Shown piece after piece: positions 25,779 to 35,588 of a stretch of 64,000 nucleotides of DNA (the first letter of the stretch is position 1; the number at the start of each line of letters is the position of its first letter). Under the pieces are notes generated by a model. It made no database searches. It saw only the letters and a program-made list of their open reading frames with translations, and was not told the DNA's origin. The translations under genes and the position numbers were made by a program. This stretch comes from Planctomycetota bacterium (lineage in GTDB: Bacteria; Planctomycetota; UBA1135; GCA-002686595), in contig JADJQU010000004.1 of the NCBI GenBank assembly GCA_016712565.1, positions 518,785 to 582,784 of the forward strand, in the 5' to 3' direction.

Positions 25779-28610
25779 GTGGCACAGGAACTGGAGGAGC
25801 TGGTGGTCGAGTTCCTCGAGCGCCTGGAACGCAGCGGTTCCGAGGAAGCCTCCGTGCTGGCGGAACTCACCGCGCTGCACCCCCAATGGGCCGAGCCCCT
25901 GCGCCAGCGGGTGGTCGCGCTGCGGGAGATGGGCCTGCTCTATCTCTCCCAGGAGCCGCAGCCGCGCGAGTTGCCCCGCAGCCTGGGCGACTTCGAGATC
26001 GAGGCCCTGCTGGGCGAGGGCGGCATGGGCGTCGTGTACCGCGCGACCCAGCGCTCCATGCGCAGGCAGGTGGCCCTCAAGCTGATGCGCCCGGGCCTTC
26101 TCGACCGCCCCGGATCGCGGGCGCGCTTCGCCAGGGAAGCGGAGGCCGTCGCGCGCCTGAGACACCCCGGGATCGTCGCCGTGCACCTCACGGGCGAGGA
26201 ACAGGGCATCCCCTACTTGGTCATGGAGTTCGTGCCGGGCGTTTCCCTGGACCACGTGCTGCGTGCGGTCGCGGGGCGCAACCCTCGTGAACTCACGGCC
26301 GCGGATTTCCAGCGCGCCCTGCTGCAGGGGGAATCCCAGCACCTTGCCGCCGATCCCGTGCCCGCGGGGCCCGGCGCGGCCCCACAGCCGATTCCCTTCT
26401 TCTCCGGCTCCTGGCACGACGCCTGCCTGCGCGTGGCGAGCGAGATCGCCCGAGCCCTGGCCCACGCCCACGGGCGCGGCGTGCTGCACCGCGACGTCAA
26501 GCCCTCCAACATCATGCTGACGCCCGAGGGCCGGGTGCTGCTGCTCGACTTCGGACTGGCGAGCCTGGTCGGCGAGCAGGCCACGACGCGCAGCGGCAGC
26601 CTGGTGGGCTCCCTGCCCTACATGGCGCCCGAACAACTCGAAGGCCGGCGCGGGGCCTTCGACGCGCGCACCGACGTGTACGGACTGGGGGTCACGCTCT
26701 ACCAGATGCTGACGCTCAAGTCCCCCCACCTGGACCCCGAGAGCACCGAGCGCACGCGCTCCCGCATCCTCGAGGGCCGCCCGGTCTCGCCGCGCAGGCT
26801 CAGCCTGCGACTCCCCAAGGACGCGGAGAGCGTGGTCATGGTGGCCATGGACCGCGACCCGGCCCGGCGCTACGCCAGCGCGGCCCTCTTCGCGCAGGAT
26901 CTGGACGCGGTGCTGGAGCATCGCCCGATCCTGGCCCAGCCCGCGGGCACGCTGACGCACTTCACGCGCTGGGCCCGTCGCCATCCCGGGGCAGCGACGG
27001 CGGCGGCGCTGGTGCTCGGCATCGCCACCCTCGGGCCGAGCCTCTACGCCCTGCAGGCCGGTCGCGCGAAGCAGCGGCTCGAGGCCCAGCTCCTGCGCGC
27101 GGACCGCAACTACCAGCGTTCGCTCGACGCGCTGGACCTGGTGGTCGACGTGGCCGTGGGCGAGCTCTCGGACGTGCCCATGGCCGAGCCGGGCCGGCGC
27201 AGGATGCTGGAGGGCGCCGTGGCCTTCTTCCGCGAGGCCGCCGAGGAACCGGGCTCCGCCGCCGAGGTGGCCGTGGAGCGCGCCCGCGCCCAGGTCCGCC
27301 TGGGCGACCTGTGCGAGGACCTGGGCGACCTGACGGGCGCTCGCAACGCACTGGAGTCGGCCCTGCTCACTTTCCAGGCGACGGCCGTGGAAGCCGGCTC
27401 GCCGCGCGCCGCGGACGTGGCGGGCGCCTGTCGTCTGCTGGCCGGCGTGCACGAGCGCCAGGGGGATCGCGGGCGCGCCCTGGAGCTGATCGACCAAGGT
27501 CTGGCCCTGGTGCCGGCGGGTGGGACCGACCCCAAGGCGCTCCTCGCCCGCGCGAACCTCCAGGCCCTGGGCGGCAAGCTCCTGCGCCGCGCCGGACGAC
27601 GGGAGGAAGCGCGGGAACAGCTCCTGGCGCTCCTGTCCGAGAACGAGGAGCAGGATCCCGACCCGGATGCCGCGGGGGGAGGCGCCGAAGCCGCCCGTGC
27701 GGACTCCGGGCCCCTGGAACTCGCGGCCTGGTCCCACAGCGAACTCTCGGAATTGGAAGGCGCCCTGGGCGATCCCGAGGCGCGCCGGATCCATCTGGAG
27801 CGCGCCCTGGAGCTGCGTGAGGCGCTCCACCTCCGCGAACCGAATTCGCGCGTGGCCCGCCAGCAACTGATCGTCTCGCTCTCCAACTTGGGCGCCGCGA
27901 ACCTGCAGCGGGGCCAGATCGATGCCGGCCTGACGCTGCTCCAGCGCGCGGCGGAACTGGGCGAACAGCAAGTCGAGGCATTTCCGGGCCTGCCCGACTA
28001 CCGCTTCCACCTGTCGGGAGTGCTGATCAACCTGGGAGGGATCCACTACCAGCGGGGCGACCTGGAAGCCGCGCGGCGCTGCATGGAACGCTCGCGGTCG
28101 ATCACCAGTCGCCTCCTGGATGCCGAGCCGGGCCGGATCGAATACCGCGCCCACTGGATCGCGGCCTCTTCCAACCTCGTGGCCTTCGACCTGCAGGAAA
28201 AGCACTACGCGGCGACCCTGGAGCGGCTGGGGCCCTTCGACACCCTGCTCGCCGAGTTGCTGGAACAATCACCCGGCGAGCAGAACCTCGTGCGCACGGT
28301 GCAGGTCAACACGCTCAACCGGATTCGGGCCCACTGGGGCCTGAAGCAGGCGGCCGAGGCCACGCGCGCCGCGGCGCGGCTCTCCAACTGCGAGGACGCA
28401 GAGACCCTGTGCAGCGCCGCCGCGGAACTGGCGGCGGTGCTGGCCTTTCCGGAGCTTCAGGACTCCGAGCGAAAAGCAGCCGAGGAAACGGTGTTCCAAC
28501 TGCTCGTGGCCGCCAAGCACCGAGGCGCGAGCACCGAGGAGCTGCTCGGCATCGAGCAGCTCGAACCCCTGCGAGACGACCCGCGCCTGCGGGAGCTGGT
28601 GCTGGAGTAG
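25779..28610 (+). CDS. Membrane Ser/Thr protein kinase with TPR-rich extracytoplasmic tail
   Basis: 943 residues from a GTG start. The kinase domain runs from about residue 69: LGEGGMGVVYRA, the ATP lysine in VALKLM (about 102), HRDVKPSNIML (about 237), DFGLAS and MAPEQLEG. A roughly 60-residue insert rich in Pro/Ala precedes the catalytic loop. One TM helix follows at about 404-428 (AATAAALVLGIATLGPSLYAL), then about 500 residues of TPR-like helical pairs (SQ/RGD..EAAR patterns). This is a PknB-type Hanks kinase architecture common in Planctomycetota. The active-site residues are intact. It follows the sigma-FecR pair (156-bp gap, same strand), so the three probably form one signalling cluster. 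Substrates are unknown. Confidence 0.92.
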   Translation: MAQELEELVVEFLERLERSGSEEASVLAELTALHPQWAEPLRQRVVALREMGLLYLSQEPQPRELPRSLGDFEIEALLGEGGMGVVYRATQRSMRRQVALKLMRPGLLDRPGSRARFAREAEAVARLRHPGIVAVHLTGEEQGIPYLVMEFVPGVSLDHVLRAVAGRNPRELTAADFQRALLQGESQHLAADPVPAGPGAAPQPIPFFSGSWHDACLRVASEIARALAHAHGRGVLHRDVKPSNIMLTPEGRVLLLDFGLASLVGEQATTRSGSLVGSLPYMAPEQLEGRRGAFDARTDVYGLGVTLYQMLTLKSPHLDPESTERTRSRILEGRPVSPRRLSLRLPKDAESVVMVAMDRDPARRYASAALFAQDLDAVLEHRPILAQPAGTLTHFTRWARRHPGAATAAALVLGIATLGPSLYALQAGRAKQRLEAQLLRADRNYQRSLDALDLVVDVAVGELSDVPMAEPGRRRMLEGAVAFFREAAEEPGSAAEVAVERARAQVRLGDLCEDLGDLTGARNALESALLTFQATAVEAGSPRAADVAGACRLLAGVHERQGDRGRALELIDQGLALVPAGGTDPKALLARANLQALGGKLLRRAGRREEAREQLLALLSENEEQDPDPDAAGGGAEAARADSGPLELAAWSHSELSELEGALGDPEARRIHLERALELREALHLREPNSRVARQQLIVSLSNLGAANLQRGQIDAGLTLLQRAAELGEQQVEAFPGLPDYRFHLSGVLINLGGIHYQRGDLEAARRCMERSRSITSRLLDAEPGRIEYRAHWIAASSNLVAFDLQEKHYAATLERLGPFDTLLAELLEQSPGEQNLVRTVQVNTLNRIRAHWGLKQAAEATRAAARLSNCEDAETLCSAAAELAAVLAFPELQDSERKAAEETVFQLLVAAKHRGASTEELLGIEQLEPLRDDPRLRELVLE

Positions 28611-28659
28611 ACCAGCCGGGCCCCAGGGCCTTCGGCGCGCGAGCGGCGGAACGGGGCCT

Positions 28660-29634
28660 TCACCCGAGCCAAGCCGCGAACTCACCCGGCGGCGGCGAGC
28701 GGAATTCCACGCGGCTTCCCGTGTCGGGGTCCTCGAAGGAGAGTTCGGAAGCGTGCAGCAACTGGCGATTGGGCAGGCCCGGCCTCGCCTCGCGGGCGTC
28801 CCCGCCGTGGTTCACGCGCGCGACGAACTCGAGGTAGTCGTCATCGGGAGAGCCGTAGAGCTTGTCTCCGAGGAGCGGGTGGCCCGCGAACTCCAGGTGG
28901 ACCCGGATCTGGTGCGTGCGGCCGGTGCGCGGCACGCAGCGCAGCAGGGTCAGGCCGGAACCCCGCTGGAGCACGGAGAACTCGGTGCGCGCGGGCCTTG
29001 GATCGCGCGCATCCGCCTCGGCGCTGCGCCGCAGGGCAATGGAACTCCGGGTGCTGTGCCCGATCGGGGCCTCCACGGTGAAGTCGCGGGCCACGTCGCC
29101 CCGCGCCACGGCCAGGTACGCCTTGCCCACGCCGCCCGTGGCGAACTGACGGTCGAGTGAGGCGCGCGCCGCCGCGGTGCGGGCGACGACGCACAGCCCG
29201 CTCGTCTCGCGGTCGAGTCGATGGACGAGCAGGGCCTCCGGATGACTCCCGCTGCGCAGCCCATGGACCAGCGTGTTGCGCACGAAGGGTCCATCGGCGT
29301 GCATGGGCAAGTGGGCCGGCTTCTCCACGATGAGGTACGCCGGCGACGCATGCACGACGCGCACGTCGCGGGAGACCTCGGGTTCCCGCCCGAGCTTGCG
29401 AAACGACAGGATGGCTCCGGCGCGAACGGGCACCTCGGCCGAGGCGACTTTCCCATCCAAGCTCAAGCGTCCGGCCCGCAGTTCCAAGAGCCAGGCGTCG
29501 CGGTCGAGGTAGCGGAAGCGCTGCAGGAGGTACTCGAGCAGGGAGAGGCCCTGGGCCCCCCTGGGAATGCGGGACCGCAGTACGAGTGCGTCCTCGCCGG
29601 AGGGCTCGGAGAGGTCGCCGGTGCTGGGCGTCAT
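28660..29634 (-). CDS. RluA-family 23S rRNA/tRNA pseudouridine synthase
   Basis: 324 residues from ATG 29634 (MTPSTGDLSEPSG); a longer frame to 29796 is not needed. An S4-like RNA-binding domain spans about 25-80 (LLEYLLQRF, GRLSLDG, AGAILSF). The synthase domain follows: PAYLIVEKPAHLPMHADG, the catalytic Asp141 in HRLDRETSG, GKAYLAVARGD, RTEFSVLQRGSG, CVPRTGRTHQIRVHLEFAGH and PLLGDKLYG. It isomerises specific uridines in structured RNA; the exact target cannot be told from sequence alone. It converges on the kinase gene (49-bp gap). Confidence 0.93.
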   Translation of the reverse strand: MTPSTGDLSEPSGEDALVLRSRIPRGAQGLSLLEYLLQRFRYLDRDAWLLELRAGRLSLDGKVASAEVPVRAGAILSFRKLGREPEVSRDVRVVHASPAYLIVEKPAHLPMHADGPFVRNTLVHGLRSGSHPEALLVHRLDRETSGLCVVARTAAARASLDRQFATGGVGKAYLAVARGDVARDFTVEAPIGHSTRSSIALRRSAEADARDPRPARTEFSVLQRGSGLTLLRCVPRTGRTHQIRVHLEFAGHPLLGDKLYGSPDDDYLEFVARVNHGGDAREARPGLPNRQLLHASELSFEDPDTGSRVEFRSPPPGEFAAWLG

Positions 29635-29905
29635 GATGGGCGTACGGTGGCGGGGCCCCTCGGGACGATTGCGGCCCCCGCCGGCCCCTGTTCGTCCACG
29701 GGGCGCGGAGCCCAACCTAACACTGCCGGAGGCCCCGGAGCCCGGCCCGTGATTCCGCCGGGGAAGGCCAGGCCCCACGCGGCGCGCCGGGAGCACCGCC
29801 GGCGGGCGTAATCCTTTGCTTCCCCAGTGCTTACGCAGGCCCAGGCCGGAGGTGCCGCGGCAGGCCGGCCCGAGCCCGGTCCCGGTCGGGGATCACGTCC
29901 GCGGG

Positions 29906-30457
29906 CTAGTCCCGGGGCAGCGCCCGCTGCAGCTCGAGCAACTTGCCCGCGGAGAAGCCGCGGTCGTGGAACCACAGCACGCGACCCGCGGCGTCCAGGA
30001 GCAGCACGCGGATGTTGCGGGGCGACGTGTTGCCGGTGAAGTTCACCAGACGCTCGGCCTGCGAGTCGTAAACCGTCACCACCGAGCCCCAGTCCTCCGC
30101 GGGGATGCCCGAACGCATTCCCGAGTCGATCTTGCTCGAGAACACGCTGGGAAAAATGCCGGGGAGCGTCGGCAGCTCGAGGATTCGCAGCGGCAATTCG
30201 GCCTGCAGGAGCCCGTACAGCCAGCGATCCGCGTCGAACTGGGCGTCCTGGGCATAGCCCACGAGCACGACGGCGGGCCGGCCCGCCAGGGCCGTCGGCA
30301 GACGCCACTCCCGCCGGTCGAGGGACTCCCCGACGACGGCCGGAAATTCCTCGCCCACCGGGTTGCGGTTCTGGACCGGCGACTGGCAGGCCGCTGACGA
30401 CAGCGCGACCACGAGCCCGGCGAGGCAGGAAAGCAGGTGCTTGGCATGGATGCGCAT
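29906..30457 (-). CDS. Lipoprotein with possible thioredoxin-like fold
   Basis: 183 residues. A lipoprotein signal ends in LSSAAC (Cys24). The mature part begins ..GEEFPAVVGESLDRREWRLP.. and contains a beta strand VVLVGYAQDAQFDADRWLYG, then VTVYDSQAERLV..NIRVLLLDAAGRVLWFHDRGF. The pattern of an N-terminal peroxiredoxin-like entry and a strand before LLLDAAGRVLW suggests a thioredoxin-like fold without the CxxC pair (Cys appears only in the signal region). So redox activity is not expected from visible residues; a chaperone or assembly role is possible. The fold assignment is inference from strand pattern only. Confidence 0.7.
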   Translation of the reverse strand: MRIHAKHLLSCLAGLVVALSSAACQSPVQNRNPVGEEFPAVVGESLDRREWRLPTALAGRPAVVLVGYAQDAQFDADRWLYGLLQAELPLRILELPTLPGIFPSVFSSKIDSGMRSGIPAEDWGSVVTVYDSQAERLVNFTGNTSPRNIRVLLLDAAGRVLWFHDRGFSAGKLLELQRALPRD

Positions 30458-30815
30458 GGGGTGTCTCGCGCTCGAAAGGCGGTGGGACCAGGGGCCGGTG
30501 AGCGGAGGCTGGACGAATCCCCCGCCTCCGGGGTTACGCAGGGCGGGCAGCAGCGGATGCGCCAGCCCGAGTCGGCTCGATCGTCCGCGGATCGTCCGCC
30601 CGAGTGGCCGGGCGAACCTGCAGCCCTCCCCCGCCCTGACATCGCCGGGGCCGGGACTCGCGCCGCGGCTCCGGAGCGAGGATCCGGACCAAGCTCGCGG
30701 CCTGCACGACCCCGTGGCGCGATTCCTCCCGCGTTCCCCAGGGAAGGAACCGCCCCACGCCCGAGAAGAGGAACGGCCGGTGGACGAGCGCCCAGGGCCG
30801 CGACATCATTCGGCC
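30458..30815. other. Intergenic region between divergent lipoprotein and YedE-like genes
   Basis: About 358 bp. It should hold promoters for both flanking genes. Open frames cross it on both strands but none resembles a protein family. No repeat or RNA was recognised. Confidence 0.5.
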
Positions 30816-31909
30816 ATGTTGCGCGGCGATCCCGGCCGATCCCAGAGTGCGGTCGGCATCGCCCTGATCGCAGGGATCGGCGTCCTCGCGGCGCTGCTGG
30901 TGCTCGCCGGCAACCCCGGCAACATGGGCCTGTGCGGGGCCTGCTTCCTGCGGGACCTGGGAGGTGCCTTGCACCTGCACTCCGGCCCGGCCATCTTCCG
31001 CCCCGAGATGCTGGGCATCGTGCTCGGCGCCTTGCTGTGGTCCGCGCTCGCGCGCCGCCACATCGGGCGCTCCGGCGGTTTTGCGGTCGCGCGCTTTCTT
31101 CTGTGCGTCGCCATGGCCTTCGGCGCCCTGGTGTTCCTCGGATGTCCCTTCCGTCTGCTGCAGCGGCTCGGCGGCGGCGATCTGCACGCCTGGGCCGCCC
31201 TGCCCGGGCTCGTGCTCGGCGTCGGGATCGCGCGCTGGTTCGAACGCGGGGGCGTCTCTCCGGGAAAAACCCAGGAAGCTCCGCTCTCGGTGGGCCTCTT
31301 GGGCCCGCTGACCTTCGCTGCCCTGCTGTTTCTGTTCGTGGGCACCGACGTGCTTCTCGGTCCCGGCCCCGGCGAGGAGGGCAAACCCGCCCACGCGCCG
31401 TGGCTCCTCTCGCTGGGCCTGGCGCTGCCCGCCGGCGGGATCCTCTCGGCGACGGGCTTCTGCGTGATCAGCGCGGCGCGGCAGGTGTTCTCGGGACCGC
31501 GCGGGATGCTGCTCGCGGCGACTCTCCTCGTGGCCGCCTACGGGCTCGTGCTCGCCTCGCCGGACAGGCCCAATGGTCGATGGGAACCCAACCCGTCGCC
31601 CATGGCGATTGGGTCTGGAACACCCTGGCCCTGGTCCTGGTCGGCCTGTGCTGGGCCTTCGCCGGCGGCTGTCCCGTGCGCCAGTTGGTGATGGCGGGCG
31701 AGGGCAACGGCGATGCCTTCGTCGGCGTCTGCGGCCTCGTGGTCGGCGGCGCCCTCGCCCACGGACTCTCGATCGCCTCGGCCGCGGCGAGCGCCGAAAC
31801 CGTCGGCGGCGTCAGCTCCGCGGGCAAGACCACGGTCGCCATCGCGATCCCCCTGGTGCTGATCTACGGGCTCGCCCTGCGTCGCGGGCCGGCGGCCACG
31901 CCTCCCTGA
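30816..31909 (+). pseudogene. yedE: YedE/FdhT-like membrane transporter, one frameshift
   Basis: Multi-pass inner-membrane protein of the YedE/YeeE superfamily (selenium or sulfur compound transport; YedE is linked to selenium metabolism). From ATG 30816 one frame gives GNMGLCGACFLRD (about 30-45), RPEMLGIVLGALLWS, GALVFLGCPFRLLQRLGGGD and SLGLALPAGGILSATGFCV. Past about 31,565 the similarity continues only after a one-base change of frame: GDWVWNTLALVLVGLCWAFA, GGCPVRQLVMAGEGNGDAF and GGALAHGLSIAS, ending at TGA 31909. Together they make a ~364-residue protein of normal layout with the conserved Cys motifs. The break is in GC-rich sequence and may be an assembly error. If real, the product would lose its last two or three helices. 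Confidence 0.82.
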
Positions 31910-32032
31910 ACCGGGCCCTCGAACACGGTGGGCTCGGGCCCCCCGTGGGGACCTCGCGCCGTGGCCGCCGCTCTGGACGGCGACGGGCGGCCGAGGCGCT
32001 GGGTCCAGGCTCCCTGGGACCGGCCCGCGGAA

Positions 32033-33757
32033 TCAGGGAGCGAGGATGGCGTGCAGGGCTTCGGTCAGGTTGGAGTGGTTCGGCGGGGCGAAGCCGGGAT
32101 CTCGGGACCACATCTGGCCATAGATGCTCACGCCGGCGAGGAGTCGCGGGTCGACACCGCTCGCCACATGGGCATTGAAGTCCAGGGCGAGGCTCCCCGA
32201 GCAATCGCGAGGCGGCGGATTGCCTCCGGAGTTCATGGCCACCGTGCGCTGCAACGGCGACCTCAGGCACAGCCAGCCGCCCTGGAACGTCGACGGCGCC
32301 TGGGCCTCAAGGGAGTACAGGAACAGGCCCACCTGTTGGCTCATCACCTGGGTTGCCGTGACCGTGAATCCAGATCCGGCGCTCGCGCTCGGCAGTCCCG
32401 AGGAGCCGATCGCCGGCGTGCAACCCAGACTGTTGGTCTTGGCCGAGCAGAACACGACCGGTGTCGAACAGCGATCGCGCAGGAACACGTCGAAGACCCC
32501 GTTGGCATCCCCGGGAACCAGGTTCGAGGCGCGACTGTCGAAGGCCACGTAGCGACCGTCGGCGGACATCGAGAGCATGCCGTCCGTGTTCCCGTTGCTC
32601 TCTCCGCCGAGGGCATCGACGCTCACGCGGGTCGTCTGGCCTGCCCAGCGGTCCCGGAGGAAGGCATCCACGACGCCGTTGGTGTCCCCGTGGACCACGT
32701 TCGCGGCACCGGAATAGAAGGCCACGAAGCGGCCGTCCAGGGACATCCCCTGCAGATCCGACCAGCCGGCGGCCGGCGCCCCGGTCAGGTCGACGCTGGC
32801 GCAGGTGGTTTCTCCCGTGACGAGGTCGCGCACGAAAGCGTCCCAGTTGGAGTCGGTGTCGCCGCTCACCAGGTTCGACGCGGGGGACGCGAAGGCCACG
32901 AATCGGCCATCGCTCGAGACGGCGGTCGTCGTGCCGGTGGCCTGATTGGCTTGAACGCCCGCAGTCGAGACGCTGACGCGCGTCGTCGTGCCCAGCAGCA
33001 GGTCGCGCACGAAAGCGTCAGCAACGAGGTTCACGTCGGGAACCACGACGTCGGTGGCGCCGCTGACGAACACCACGAAGCGGCCCCGGGCTGAAATCGA
33101 GGGGTGGCGGCCCGCCCCACACTGGAGACCCGCGGCCGACAGGCTGGCGCGGATCGTCTGCGCGGTCTGACGGTCGTGCACGAAGACGTCGTATTGCATG
33201 TTCGTGTCGCCCGGCACCAAGTTGGTCGCCAGACTCTCGAAGGCCACGAAGCGGCCGTCCACGGAGATCGCCGCCTCGCGCGAGTCGCTGTTGGACGAGA
33301 GGCCGTTCGAGGCCACGCTGACCAGGGTCGTCACTCCCAGGAGCCGATCGCGAACAAAGATGTCGGTGACGTTGTTGGCATCGCCTGCCACGAGGTCCGA
33401 GGCCAGGCTCTCGAAGGCCACGAAGCGGCCGTCCCCCGAGATCGACGCGCCGCTCGAGACACTATTGCCGACCGCGCCGCCGGGCGTGACGCTCACGCAG
33501 CTCGTCTGTTGCGCGAGCACGTCGCGGACGAAGACGTCCACCAGTCCGTTCCCATCCCCGGGGACGAGGTTGGCCGCCCAGCTCTCGAAGGCCACGATGC
33601 GGCCGTCCGCGGAGAGCGCCGAGAACAGGGACTCGTCGTCGCCCTCGGTGCCCGACGACGAGAGGCTCACGCGCTGCGTCGCCTGGGAAAAACCGGTTCC
33701 CGCCAGCAGGGCGAACGCCAACGACCGAATCAGGGCCAAGCGTGTGATGGGCTTCAT
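32033..33757 (-). CDS. Exported PD40/TolB-like beta-propeller protein with planctomycete C-terminal domain
   Basis: 574 residues from ATG 33757 (MKPITRLALIRSLAFALLAG signal). About seven repeats of ~55 residues follow, each like SADGRIVAFESWAANLVPGD.N..VDVFVRD...TTRVSV, typical of PD40 propellers in planctomycete exported proteins. The last ~145 residues (about 430-574) are the recurrent end domain (VFCSAKTNSLGCTPAIGSSG ... MWSRDPGFAPPNHSNL), somewhat diverged. No enzyme motif is visible; a cell-surface or binding role is likely. Repeats are highly regular, which also makes frame errors easy to spot; none is present. Stop converges on the YedE-like gene. Confidence 0.88.
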   Translation of the reverse strand: MKPITRLALIRSLAFALLAGTGFSQATQRVSLSSSGTEGDDESLFSALSADGRIVAFESWAANLVPGDGNGLVDVFVRDVLAQQTSCVSVTPGGAVGNSVSSGASISGDGRFVAFESLASDLVAGDANNVTDIFVRDRLLGVTTLVSVASNGLSSNSDSREAAISVDGRFVAFESLATNLVPGDTNMQYDVFVHDRQTAQTIRASLSAAGLQCGAGRHPSISARGRFVVFVSGATDVVVPDVNLVADAFVRDLLLGTTTRVSVSTAGVQANQATGTTTAVSSDGRFVAFASPASNLVSGDTDSNWDAFVRDLVTGETTCASVDLTGAPAAGWSDLQGMSLDGRFVAFYSGAANVVHGDTNGVVDAFLRDRWAGQTTRVSVDALGGESNGNTDGMLSMSADGRYVAFDSRASNLVPGDANGVFDVFLRDRCSTPVVFCSAKTNSLGCTPAIGSSGLPSASAGSGFTVTATQVMSQQVGLFLYSLEAQAPSTFQGGWLCLRSPLQRTVAMNSGGNPPPRDCSGSLALDFNAHVASGVDPRLLAGVSIYGQMWSRDPGFAPPNHSNLTEALHAILAP

Positions 33758-34376
33758 GGAGAGCCTCGGAGGGAGATCGTGCCCACCCCAGGGGTTCGCC
33801 TGGGGAAGGCGGAGCAGAGGATCGGCCGCCTGCCAGGTGGCCACGCAGGCAGCCGCGAAAGCGGCCTGCCACCAAGAGCCTAGCATTCGTGGTCGAATCG
33901 GGGCCTCGACCGGCCGGAGGATTCCGCGGGGGCGCCCACAAGGGTCAAGAGCCTTGGCAGCGCTCAGGGGCGATCCCACGGGGGTTCCCACGGTGTCGGC
34001 AGGCACCGACTTCGCGGTCGAATCGAGCCCCATTCCCGCGGGCAAGCCGAGGCCCGTCGAGCGCGCTGCCGCCGGCGTGGCGCGGGCCCAACCGGATGCG
34101 AGCCCCGCTCGCGGCCACGCGCGGCGGGGTTGCACCGCCCCGTCGACGATGAGGAGCCCCCCGCCGCTGCAACGGCGCCCCGTCCCCCGCCTGTTCCCCA
34201 GTGGGCGTGTTCGGGCCGACCTCGCCCACGCCCGCGCGATCTGGGGCACCACGACGAGTGCCGGATGCCCGCACAAAGGACTCGGAGCCGGCGTCCGCGG
34301 AGGTTCCGCGGGCGCCGGCTCCGAAAATCCGAGCGGAGACCGCGTCGAGGGTCACTCGACGCGTCTCCGATCCATG
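33758..34376. other. Intergenic region, no gene seen
   Basis: About 620 bp between two same-strand exported-protein genes. It should contain the promoter of the propeller gene. Open frames on both strands are Arg/Pro/Ala-rich with no family resemblance. No repeat or RNA was recognised. Confidence 0.5.
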
Positions 34377-35588
34377 TCAGTCGCAGATGGTGTACTCGAG
34401 GCCGTCCGACAGCGTCGCGTTGTTCGGAGCGGGGAAGCCGTTGTCACGGCCCCAGAACTGGCAGTTCACCACGGTGCCGGACACCGTCAGGAAGGCCTGC
34501 GGGGTGCCGCCCAGAGCGCCCACCGCGAAGGCGTTCATGTCGATCGAGTACACGCCCGAGCAGTCGTTCGGCGGAGGATTGCCGCCCGAGTTCAGCGGGA
34601 TCGAGCGACGCACAGGCGTGCCGATGCAACGCAGGCCGCCCGAGAACGGAACCGCCGCCTGACCGCCGTTGGTGTAGATCAAGAGGCCCGGCTTGTTGTT
34701 GATCACGTTCGAACCGGTCACCGTGAAGCCCGAGCCCGCGGTGGCGCTGGCGTTACCGGTCGAGGAGATCGTCGGCGTGCAGCCGAGCGAGTTGATCTTC
34801 GCCGTGCAGTAGACCAGCGCGTTGCTTTGGCAGGCGCCGACCTGGACCGCCATCTCCATCTCCGCGTTCAGCGGGGTGGTGACGACCACGGGCGTCGAGG
34901 CGCCGGTGGTCAGGTCAAGGGTCACGAACGTGCCCGTGCCGCCGCCGGTGTAGGCCGTGGCGTAGAGCGTGTCCGTGGACCAGTCAAAGTCCATGCCCTG
35001 GGCGAAGTTCGTCGCCAGGCCGGTTGCGCCGATCAGCGTGCCCGCGCCCGTGGTGGTGTCAATCGACCAGAGGGTGTCCGTGCTGATGTTGTTGCCAAAC
35101 AGCCGGTTTTGGCTGTCGATCGAGATGTCGATGATGATCGCGTTGGTGATCGGTCCGACGAGGGTGAACACGCCCGTGGTGATGTCGCCCGTGTAGAGGT
35201 TGGACACGCCCAGGGTGGCGTCGTACTGGCTCAGGTACCAGGTGCCTGACGTGGTGCAGGTGATGCCCGTGGCGCCCGCCCCGACGACAGGACCCGTGAC
35301 CACGCCCGCCGACGTGAACACGCCGGTGTTCAGGTCGAAGGTGCCGAAGCTCAGCGAGCCGTTGTCGACCCCATAGAGGGTCGTCGCCGTCTCGTCGAAA
35401 TCGATCGCGAACAGCGGGGCGGCTTGGGGACCGACGTTCACGAAGTTCGCCACGAAGTTGGCCGAGGCCTCGCTGCGGAAGAATCGGGCCTGCCGCAAGT
35501 CGATTCCGTAGATGGTCGACTGGGCCGGGGCCAACGAACCGACAGCGACGAGGCTCGCGAGAGTGAGAAGCAAGTTGGTGGTCTTCAT
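34377..35588 (-). CDS. Exported beta-propeller-like protein with planctomycete C-terminal domain
   Basis: 403 residues from ATG 35588 (MKTTNLLLTLASLVAVGSLA signal). The middle (about 25-255) has repeated strands of the type LYGVDNG..FGTFDLNTG..., NRLFGNN..TLWSIDTTTGAGT and DTLYATAYTGGGTGTFVTLD, as in NHL/DUF-type propellers that report statistics of time-series data. Residues about 262-403 are the recurrent end domain in its best-conserved form (VYCTAKINSLGCTPTIS, NVINNKPGLLIY, DCSGVYSIDMNAF, FWGRDNGFPAPNN). Codon use differs slightly (more A/T) from neighbours, as expected if highly expressed. Likely surface-located; exact role unknown. Confidence 0.85.
   Translation of the reverse strand: MKTTNLLLTLASLVAVGSLAPAQSTIYGIDLRQARFFRSEASANFVANFVNVGPQAAPLFAIDFDETATTLYGVDNGSLSFGTFDLNTGVFTSAGVVTGPVVGAGATGITCTTSGTWYLSQYDATLGVSNLYTGDITTGVFTLVGPITNAIIIDISIDSQNRLFGNNISTDTLWSIDTTTGAGTLIGATGLATNFAQGMDFDWSTDTLYATAYTGGGTGTFVTLDLTTGASTPVVVTTPLNAEMEMAVQVGACQSNALVYCTAKINSLGCTPTISSTGNASATAGSGFTVTGSNVINNKPGLLIYTNGGQAAVPFSGGLRCIGTPVRRSIPLNSGGNPPPNDCSGVYSIDMNAFAVGALGGTPQAFLTVSGTVVNCQFWGRDNGFPAPNNATLSDGLEYTICD

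Noticed and set aside
24576..28268. A 1,230-codon minus-strand frame opposite the kinase
   Set aside because: The plus strand has all the kinase and FecR motifs; the minus frame is Arg/Gly/His-rich and featureless.
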